Below, piece after piece: positions 55,990 through 64,000 of a stretch of 64,000 nucleotides of DNA. Each line of letters begins with the position of its first letter. Position 1 is the first letter of the stretch. A program made the position numbers and the translations under genes. The stretch is from Pleurodeles waltl (taxonomy: Eukaryota; Chordata; Amphibia; Caudata; Salamandridae), in NCBI RefSeq assembly GCF_031143425.1, contig NC_090447.1, positions 22,479,426-22,543,425 on the forward strand. The letters run 5' to 3'. The notes under the pieces are model-generated. The model did not search any database and was not told the origin of the DNA. It saw only the letters and a list, made by a program, of their open reading frames with translations.

Positions 55990-58900
55990 TGTAGGAAAGT
56001 ACCATCTTGCCTGGCATGTTACCCCCATTTTCACTGTATGTATGTATGTTTTAGCCCCTGTGTCACTGGGATCCTGCTATGCAGGACCCCAGTGCTCATA
56101 GTATGTGCTATGTATGTGTTCCCTGTGTGGTGCCTAACTGTATCACTGAGGCTCTGCTAACCAGAACCTCAGTGTTTATGCTCTCTCTGCTTTCTAGATT
56201 TGTCACTGCAGGGTGGTGACTAAATTTACCAATTCTCATTGGCACACTGGTACACCCATTTGTATATGGTACTTAGCTACCCAGGGTATTGGGGTTCCAG
56301 GAGATTCCTATGGGCTACAGCATTTCTTTTGCCACCCATAGGGAGCTCAGAAAATTCTTACAGAGGCCTGCCACTGCAGCCTGAGTGAAATAACGTCCAC
56401 ATTATTTCACAGCCATTTTTCACTGCACATAAGTAACTTGTAAGTCACCTATATGTCTAACCTTCACCTGGTGAAGGTTGGGTGCCAAGTTACTTAGTGT
56501 GTGGGCACACTGACACTAGCCACGGTGCCCCCACATCATTCAGGGCATATTCCCCAAACTTCGTGAGTGCGGGGACACCATTAAACGCGTGCACTATACA
56601 TAGGTCACCACCTATGTACAGTGTCACAATGGTAACTCCGAACATGGCCATGTAACATGTCTAAGATCATGGAATTGTCCCCCCAATACCATTCTGGTAT
56701 TGGGGGGACAATTCCATGATCCCACGGGTCTCTAGCACAGAACCCGGGTGCTGCCAAACTGCCTTTCCGGGGTTTCCACTGCAGCTGCTGCTGCTGCTGC
56801 TGCCAACCCCTCAGAAAACATTCTGCCCTCTTGTGGTCCAGGCAGCCCTGGCCCAGGAAGGCAGAACAAAGGATTTCCTCTGAGAGAGGGTGTTACACCC
56901 TCTCCCTTTGGAAATAGGTGTGGAGGGCTGGGGAGGAGTAGCCTCCCCCAGCCTCTGGAAATGCTTTGATGGGCACAGATGGTGCCCATCTCTGCATAAT
57001 CCAGTCTACACCGGTTCAGGGATCCCCCAGCCCTGCTCTGGTGCGAAACTGGACAAAGAAAAGGGGAGTGACCACTCCCCTGACCAGTACCTCCCAGGGG
57101 AGGTGCCAAGAGCTCCTCCAGTGTGCCCCAGACCTCTGCCGTCTTGGAAACAGAGGTGTTGGGGGCACACTGGACTGCTCTGAGTGGCCAGTGCCAGCAG
57201 GTGATGTCAGAGACCCCCTCTGATAGGCTCGTCCCTCTCTTGGTATCCAATCCTCCTTTCTTGGTAGCCAAACCTCCTTTTCTGGCTATTTAGGGTATCT
57301 CCTCTGGGGAATTCTTCAGATAACAAATGCAAGAGCTCATCAGTGTTCCTCTGCACTTCCCTCTTCGACTTCTGCCAAGGATCGACCGCTGACTTCTTCA
57401 GGACGCCTGCAAAACCGCAACAAAGTAGCAAGACGACTACCAGCACATTGTGAGTCAAGCGAAGGAGGTGGAGAATGCCAACAGGTGCTCGCACACCAGC
57501 AACAAGTATACCGGATGTCTGATCAGAAAATAGTCATTTATGTGAACAACATAGTAGTGGGTGCCAGGCTAGCCAAAACACCTGCCACCACAGGTGTCAG
57601 AGGGCCACACACTAAGGAGTGGGTGGTTGCCTATATAACAAGAGAAGATTGGCCAGGGCACACCCGTATCGTAGATCCAGATAATGTTCAGGAATTAAGG
57701 AGATGTCCGGTCAGGAAAGATGATGTTTAGGAATTTATTACAGATGCAAGTAGGTGGTCAGAGTCTCAATCACAAAGACTACGTTGTACAGTAAGTCCAT
57801 GTATCCAGAACAGCCAGATGATAATAAATGGTCAGAGTTACAATCAGATAACCACATGTAACAAAAGTCCATACAGCAAAACAGCCAACACGTGTTTCGT
57901 CCTCAAGACTTTGTCAAGGCTTTGGATGTGCGAAATGTAAACAAAGATACGGTTGAAGCATTTAACGAACTGATGGTGGTCATGGATCTCTAGGTGCAGT
58001 CAATTAGCGCTGGAGAGATCAGTGGTGGCCATGATAAGCCTCATGGATTGGAAAAGAAACCCGTGCCAGTCGCGTCAGGATTTGGAAGTGTGTGACTGCT
58101 CCAGGACGCCTGCAAAACAGCAACAAAGTAGCAAGACGACTACCAGCAACATTGTAGTGCCTAATCCTGCCGGCTTTCTCAACTGTTTCCTGGTGGTGCA
58201 TGCTCTGGGGGTCATCTGCCTTCACCCTGCACTGGAAGCCAAGAAGAAATCTCCTGTGGGTTGACAGAATCTTCCCCCTGCCAACGCAGGCACGAAAACA
58301 GTGCATCACCGGTCCTCTGGGTCCCCCCTCATTCTGACAAGTGTGGTTCCTGGAATACAGGAACTCTATCCAAGTGACTCCCACAGTCCAGTGATCCTTC
58401 AGTCCAAGTTTGGTGGAGGTAAGTCCTTGCCTCCCCACGCTAGACTGCAAACCTTTGAACTGCGTGATTTGCAGCTGCTCCGGCTCCTGTGCACTCTTCC
58501 AGGATTTCCTTCGTGCACAGCCTAGCCTGGGTCCCCAGCACTCCGTCCTGCAGTGCTCAACCCTCTGAGTGGGCCTCCAGTGTCGTGGGACCCTCCTTTG
58601 TGACTCTGAGCCAGCTCTGGTTCATAAATCTTCTAAGTGCCTGTCTGTGGGTGCTGCCTGCTTCTGTGGGGGCTCTCTGAGTTGCTGAGAGCCCCCTCTG
58701 TCGCCTCCTCCAAGGGGCGACATCCTGGTCCTTCCTGGTCCCCAGCAGCACCCAAAAACCTCTGCCCGATCCTTGTAGCTAGCAAGGCTTGTTTCGGTAT
58801 TTCTGCATGGGAACACTTCTGCAACCTTTATTACGATGTGGGACATCTTCCATCCAAAGGAGAAGTTCCTAGTCCTCTTCGTTGTTGCAGAATCCTAAGC

Positions 58901-59670
58901 TTCTTCCATCCGGAGGCAGCTTCCTTGCACCTTCATCCGGGGTTTCTTGGGCTCCTGCCCCCCCTAGACACTATCGCGACTCTTGGACTTGGTCCCCTTG
59001 CCTTGCAGGTCCTCAGGTCCAAGAATCCGTCTTCAGTGCTTTGCTGGTGTTTGTGGTTCGTGCAGAATCCCCCTATCACGACTATTGTGTCCTTTTGGGG
59101 TAGTAGGTGTACTTTATTCCTACTTTTCAGGGTCTTGGGGTGGGGTATCTTGGACACCCTGACTGTTTTCTTACAGTACCAGTGACCCTCTACAAGCTCC
59201 CATAGGTCTAGGGTCCATTTGTGATTCGCATTCCACTTTTGCAGTATATGGTTTGTGTTGCCCCTAGACCTATGTTCACCTATTGCATCCTATTGTAATT
59301 CCACACTGTTTGCATTTCTTTTCTGACTCTTACTTACCTGTTTTGGGTTTGTGTACATATAACTTGTGTATATTACTTACCTTCTTACTGAGGGTACTCA
59401 CTGAGATACTTGTGGCATATTGCCATAAAAATAAAGTACCTTTATTTTTAGTAACTCTGAGTATTGTGTTTTCCTATGATATTGTGCATATGATATAAAT
59501 TGTACAGTAGGAGCTTTGCATGTCTCCTAGTTCAGCCTAAGCTGCTTTGCCATAGCTACCTTCTATCAGCCTAAGCTGCTCGAAACACCTCTATTCTTCT
59601 AATAAGGGATAACTGGACCTGGCACAGGGTACCACAGGGTACCCACTATAAGCCAGGCCAGCCTCCTACA
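55990..59670 (+). mobile_element. Family-E LTR inserted in the satellite, with its own 641-bp insert
   Basis: It begins TGTAGGAAAGTACCATC and ends AGGCCAGCCTCCTACA. Satellite sequence borders both ends (GCAGACACACT before, TTCTGCATCAAACC after). A TSD is not clear: ACACT versus ATTCT or TTCTG. The LTR is split near 57451-58093 by foreign sequence flanked by a ~62-bp direct repeat. AAAATAAAG-TAC-CTTTATTTT is at 59428-59448. The palindrome GGGGGACAATTCC...GGAATTGTCCCCC at 56675-56720 is conspicuous. Frames such as minus 56732-57271 have no recognised product. Confidence 0.78.
57391..58155. mobile_element. 641-bp insertion flanked by ~62-bp direct repeats
   Basis: The segment from GACTTCTTCAGGACGCC to CCAGCACATTGT (57391-57451) recurs at 58093-58155 with few changes. 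The corresponding place in the 54029-55812 copy has only one version (54225-54290). The insert between (57452-58092) has no LTR, tail or protein motif. It contains ACACGTGTTTCGTCCTC and CTTTGTCAAGGC. Confidence 0.75.
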
Positions 59671-60945
59671 TTCTGCATCAAACCGTGTACTGAAGCACTG
59701 CGGACACACTGCATCCAACCCTGTACTGCAGCACTGCAGACACACACACTGCATCAAACCCTGTACTGAATCACTGCAGACACACACACTGCATCAAACC
59801 CTGTAATGAAGCACTGCAGACACACTGCATCGAACCGTATACTGAAGCACTGCAGGCACACTGCATCAAACCCTGTACTGAAGCACTGCAGACACATTGC
59901 ATCCAACCCTGTACTGAAGCACTGCAGACACACTGCATCGAACCGTATACTGAAACACTGCAGGCACACTGCATCAAACCCTGTACTGAAGCACTGCAGA
60001 CACACACACTGCATCAAACCCTGTACTGAAGCACTGCAGACACGCTGCATCCAACCCTGTAGTGAAGCACTGCAGACACACTGCATCAAAGCCTGTACTG
60101 AAGCACTGCAGACACACTTCATAAAACCCTGTACTGAAGCACTGCAGACACACTGCATAAAACCCTGTACTGAAGCACTGCAGATACACCTCGTCAAAGG
60201 ACTGAAAACACACTGCATCAAACCCTGTACTGAAGCACTGCAGACACACTGCATAAAACACTGTTCTGAAGCACTGCAGACACTGCCTCAAACCCTGTAC
60301 TGAAGCACTACAGGCACACTGCATCAAGTCTGTAGTGAAGCACTGCAGACACACTGCATCAAACTGTGTATTGAGGCACTGCAGACACACTGCAACAAAC
60401 CGTGTACTGAAGCACTCCAGACACACTGCATAAAACCCTACACTGAAGCACCGCAGACACACCGCATCAAACCCTGTACTGAAGCACTGCAGACACGCTG
60501 CATCAAACCCTGTACTGAAGCACTGCAGACACGCTGCATCACACCCTATACTGGAGCACTGCAGACACACTGCATCAAACTGAAGCACTGAAGCACTGCA
60601 GACACACTGCATCAAACCCTGTACTGAAGCACTGCAGATACACTGCACCAAAGCACTGCAGACACACAGCATCAAACCCTGTACTGAAGCACTGCAGACA
60701 CACACACTGCATCAAACCCTGTACTGAAGCACTGCAGACACGCTGCATCAAACCCTGTACTGACGCACTGCAGACAAGCTGCATCACACCCTGTACTGAA
60801 GCACTGCAGACACACTGCATCAAACCGTGTACTGAAGCACTGCAGACACACACACTGCATCAAACTCTGTACGAAACACTGCAGACACACACACTGCATC
60901 AAACCCTGTACTGAAGCACTGCAGACACACTGCATCAAACCCTCG
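59671..60945. repeat. 36-bp satellite array, main part
   Basis: About 34 units of ACTGCATCAAACCCTGTA-CTGAAGCACTGCAGACAC with 4-bp (ACAC) length variants and some shortened units. As 36 is a multiple of 3, the minus strand has long frames made of a 12-residue repeat (CLQCFSTGFDAV-like, up to 243 codons), and the plus strand similar ones. There are no spacers between units, so it is not a CRISPR array. Confidence 0.95.
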
Positions 60946-62625
60946 CTATCTTCAATTTAACGCCTAGAATCAGAAACAAATCATCTATCAATGGAAAGAC
61001 AAGGCAGGGTGTCGCCCATTATTATGGATTTTTTGTACAGATACATGCTAAGCACAGGAACGGATCACACACATACAAACACACAGACAACATGCACACA
61101 GGCATGAACACGATGGATGCAGGAATGTATGACTGCGTAGATGTCTCAATGGATGCATGGATAGCTGCACAAATGGACACGGGGATGGGGTGGCTAAATC
61201 AAATGAACAAAAACAAGAATACAATCTTCAAAATGCTCAATTGTGTCTCCTCCATTCACGTTTTGCTGCAGTGTCTCAGGAGAATGTACAAAGCGCAGCT
61301 AAACTCCTTTCTAGGTCTTGCACAAAAATGTGCTTTTGCAAATCGTTTCTCGTAGTAAATATGCTGCAAGAAGCTCCAGCAGTGAGAACCTTCTCTGCAA
61401 GGGTCTCAAGAAATATCATCCCGTCTCCAACTCAGAGGCAGCTGGAGATGTAGTTGAAACAGGTGTGAGAATGTACAACCAGATGTGCCGCAGGGAAGGG
61501 GCAGAGGCGGGGAGAAAGGCGGGGGCTCGGGGGGCAGGGACAGCTCAGAGACTGGCGAGAAAAGTGTCACGATCAACAGCATAGCGGGTAGAAGCAGGTG
61601 GAAAACTGGCGAGGGTACAATATGTGGCAGAAAATACACAGGCCAAGGGAGTGGCAGGGGAAGACGGTTGCTAGGCAGCAGTGAGAGGCGAAGGGGCTGC
61701 GAAAGATAACGTCATGTGAAGATGGAGTCCACGGGGCAACCGAAAAGAGGCAGAGGAGAGGGGAGGTCCGGTCTCGCTGTTGCAGAGAAACAACTAAGTG
61801 ATCAAAACGAAATATTGATGAAAAGCGAGAGACACGGACGTATACAAATTAAATAGATGTGGAAAAACAGGAAGAAAATACATATGGAGATGTGAGTGGG
61901 AAATAAGAAGATGGAGTCTATTAGTATAAGAAACGAATAAAAGAGGAGCTGAGAAAGAATCAGGAATCGTGGCTTAAGCAAAGGGGAGATGTGCAGAGTA
62001 GTCCTTAATTTGAGCCAGTGGTTGCCGGTGGGGGGGACCGGCTCTTGTCTTTGAGGGCCGGCACTTATTTTTCTGCCAGGCATTTACGGCGAGCAAAATA
62101 CACATATTGGAAAAACAGAAGAAGAGCAAAAAATGGAAAAGCCTCACAAAGGGAGAAAGCAGAAAGCTGCAAGAGTGAGCTGAAGGGGCAGGGAGTAGCT
62201 GTAAATGGATTAAAAGAGGGCAGAGATGGCTTTAAGATGATGCTGCTTCAGTATTCTGTGCTCACACATTTAATTGCAGCAGCTGCGCATTTTTCGGAGG
62301 AGAGCTTTGGGCACCGGCACGTTTTTATTCACAAATTAAGCACTGGTGCAGAGTACAGGAGAGATGCGTGTGATAGAGGGAAGAAGTTTAGAAAGCAAAA
62401 GAGAGCCGCTCAGTTCAGCCCACTCTTGCTAGATCTATTTAGAAGTAAGTTGACTATTTCTGGTTTTGTGACCAGCATGTACAATGTGTCTGTAAATTAC
62501 CACTATTCCAGGATTTTTCTCGGCTGTCTGACCCAGCACAGTTTGCTGTGGGGCCCTCCCTTGATTCTGTATTCAGTGCAGCTTACTCTATCCATTGGGT
62601 ACATTCCTGCCAGTGCATAGGGGCA
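60946..62625. other. Stretch without a recognised element
   Basis: About 1.7 kb. Purine-rich from 61480 to 62000 on the plus strand. GGCCGGCACTTATTTTTCTG (62057-62076) and GCACCGGCACG-TTTTTATTCACAAATTAAG (62310-62340) look like ends of an interspersed repeat. A 200-codon plus frame (62018-62620) has no recognisable domain and crosses this repeat-like sequence, so I do not call it a gene. Confidence 0.4.
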
Positions 62626-62920
62626 TGTAGGAAGTACCATCTTGCCTGGCATGTTACCCCCATATTTTACTTATATGTATGTTTGTTTTTGCCTGTGTCA
62701 CTGGGATCCTGTTAGCCAGGACCCCAGTGCTCATAAGTTGTGCCCTGTATGTGTTCCCTGTGTGGTGCCGAACTGTATCACTGAGGCTCTGCTAACCAGA
62801 ACCCCAGTGTTTATGCTCTCTCTGCTTTTAAAATTGTCACTTCAGGCTAGTGACTAATTTTACCAATTCTGATTGGCACACTGGAACACCCTTATAATTC
62901 CCTACTATGTGGTACCTAGA
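62626..62920 (+). mobile_element. 5' end of a family-E LTR, interrupted by a LINE
   Basis: TGTAGGAAGTACCATCTTGCC at 62626 matches the start of the LTR at 55990 and stays collinear to CTATGTGGTACCTAGATTTA. There the LINE's 3' tail begins. The rest of the LTR would be beyond the LINE, outside the window. Confidence 0.8.
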
Positions 62921-64000
62921 TTTATTTGTTTATTTATTTATTTGAGAGTTTTCTATAGCGCTGGCAAGACAGAGAGGGTATCAGAGTGCTTTACAACAGA
63001 ATAGATATCAAACACAAGTAAAACATGTGAAAAGTCAAGAGTCACATTACAGAACGATATTAAAGAAGAGGTTCTCATGAATAGAAGGGTAGCGATCCGA
63101 GGATGGTGGAGTAGGGAGTGAGAGACCCTTATTGATGTGAGGGTTGGTTTAGGAGGTATTCTTTCAGTAGCTTCTTGAAGGTCAGATGGGAAGGGTTCGA
63201 TCTGATGTGAATGGGTAAGGAGTTCCATATTCTCAGAGCGTTGTTTGAGAAGGAGCATGACCGAGTTTTTTGTTTGTTAGATTTCGGTAGGAGGAGGAGG
63301 AGTGAGTTTTTGCTTCTCAGAGATTTGGATTGACCAGCTTTCACTAGCTTGTTTGCCAGGTATTCAGGTTTCCCAGTTTGAAGGGCTTTGTGTGTTATAC
63401 AAGCAGTGCGGAACAGGCAATGGGCCTCAATCGGGAGCCATTTAAGACTCTTCAAGGCTGTGGAGATGTGGTCAAACTTTTTAATTCCTGTCACTAGTCT
63501 GGCAGCTGCATGAAGAGTGGACCTCATCGGGGCGAGTCGGGATTTGGCCGTGCCAGTAAGAATGGAGATCCCATAGTCTAGTCTTGAGAGTGCCAGTGCT
63601 TGAGTGGCCTGTTTGAGGTCATCCTGGGGAATGACGGATTTGATTTTGTGAAGAAGTTTAAGGCTGAGGAAGGCGTTGTTAGTGTTTGTCTTGATGTGGT
63701 CCTGCATAGTCAGGTTGGAGTCTAGAGAAATTCCCAGGGATTTGCCCGTGCTAGACGGGGAGAGAGTACATTTGAGTGTGCCAATAGATTTTAGCCATTC
63801 TTGCAGCTGAGGAAGCTGGTTAGATTTCGAGAGGAGGAGTATTTCCGTTTTGTCATGATTAAGTTTGAGATGGTTATGAGAGAGCCAACAGAGGGCTTCT
63901 TTAAAGGTATTGTTCAGACGGTGGATGTCTTCTAAGGAGGGTAATTCAAAATAGAGTTGCGTGTCATCAGCATAGAGATGGAAGGGGATATTGACTTGAG
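62921..64000 (-). mobile_element. LINE (L2/CR1 group) 3' end, truncated by the window edge
   Basis: The minus strand ends in an ATAAATAAAC-type tail (plus 62921-62944), followed inward by a short 3' UTR and the RT C-terminal coding region (63129-64000). It is inserted in a family-E LTR. The reading frame is open to the window edge, in contrast with the other retroelements here, so this is one of the youngest insertions. Confidence 0.85.
63129..64000 (-). CDS. LINE ORF2-like reverse transcriptase, C-terminal part (partial)
   Basis: From the window edge the frame runs without stop for about 290 codons. IPFHLYADDTQLYFELP carries the catalytic YADD box at the very edge (about residues 5-12 of the visible part). 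HLKLNHDKTEILLLSKSN follows, then SLGISLDSNLT, ALALSRLDYGISILTG, TLHAAARLVTG and LKWLPIEAHCLFRTACITHK near the middle. WNSLPIHIRSNPSHLTFKKL and KEYLLNQPSHQ end it. This is the thumb and C-terminal domain of an L2/CR1-group RT. Upstream palm, fingers and endonuclease lie outside the window. An internal Met at 63707 is not the real start. Intactness of the whole element cannot be judged here. Confidence 0.85.
   Translation of the reverse strand, partial: QVNIPFHLYADDTQLYFELPSLEDIHRLNNTFKEALCWLSHNHLKLNHDKTEILLLSKSNQLPQLQEWLKSIGTLKCTLSPSSTGKSLGISLDSNLTMQDHIKTNTNNAFLSLKLLHKIKSVIPQDDLKQATQALALSRLDYGISILTGTAKSRLAPMRSTLHAAARLVTGIKKFDHISTALKSLKWLPIEAHCLFRTACITHKALQTGKPEYLANKLVKAGQSKSLRSKNSLLLLLPKSNKQKTRSCSFSNNALRIWNSLPIHIRSNPSHLTFKKLLKEYLLNQPSHQ

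Noticed and set aside
58637..59185. 182-codon plus frame (Cys/Leu/Ser-rich)
   Set aside because: It lies fully inside a family-E LTR; the sister LTR does not keep the frame.
59974..60705. 243-codon minus-strand frame with a 12-residue Cys-rich repeat, suggestive of a metal-binding or keratin-associated protein
   Set aside because: It arises because the satellite unit is a multiple of three; parallel frames are open on both strands.
59671..60945. Regular 36-bp repeat, the length of many CRISPR repeats
   Set aside because: Units are contiguous with no unique spacers, no cas genes are near, and the context is eukaryotic. It is a satellite.
62018..62620. 200-codon plus frame near the right side
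   Set aside because: No signal, membrane or enzyme pattern; it crosses repeat-like ends at 62057 and 62310. Probably chance.
1..64000. tRNA, rRNA or snRNA genes
   Set aside because: No cloverleaf, conserved rRNA block or tRNA A/B-box pair could be recognised by eye; a tRNAscan-SE or Infernal run would be decisive.

Overview
The window is from a large, repeat-saturated vertebrate nuclear genome, most likely a salamander (the repeat spectrum resembles newts such as Pleurodeles; this is recognition from memory, not a database match). There is no prokaryotic gene organisation, no intact cellular gene, and no rRNA or tRNA gene that I can support. Almost every long open frame lies inside a repeat. 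What can be read is a stack of transposable elements, tandem arrays and two broken pieces of cellular genes.

Layout: 1-2060 is a decayed L2/CR1-type LINE (+). 2086-4850 is a GC-rich DNA-transposon-like element with 82-bp tandem repeats and a low-complexity reading frame on the minus strand. 4950-9000 is a 5-bp-periodic minisatellite split by a 2.6-kb solo LTR. 9602-11000 is an antisense LTR fragment. 13250-15300 holds a decayed PIF/Harbinger (HARBI1-like) transposase (-). 16184-19781 is a solo LTR with another solo LTR and a palindromic MITE nested in it, each LTR with a perfect 5-bp target-site duplication (TSD). 20283-23218 is a DNA transposon interrupted by a solo LTR. 23791-23967 is a relic of the first two coding exons of a GABA-A receptor beta subunit. 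24843-27270 and 46242-48812 are two copies of one LTR-containing block. 28465-29112 and 43640-45770 hold foldback elements. 29116-37502 is a decayed Ty3/Gypsy retrotransposon (-), opened by a nested 2.9-kb solo LTR and a MITE. 37503-41905 holds LTR and transposon fragments, followed by a 1.4-kb AC/AT-rich microsatellite. 44590-45044 is a broken vomeronasal type-2 receptor (V2R) segment between two foldback copies. 49344-51954 is a solo LTR beside an L1 3' end (51960-52770). 52842-53903 is a second Gypsy LTR. 54029-59670 contains two more long LTRs, the second inserted in a 36-bp satellite (55813-60945). 62626 to the end is an LTR start invaded by an L2/CR1-type LINE whose reverse transcriptase (RT) frame is open to the window edge.

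Nothing here works as an operon or pathway. The informative content is insertion order (several nests dated by TSDs), families of long LTRs without coding partners in the window, foldback elements, and the two gene relics, which are the only traces of cellular genes.
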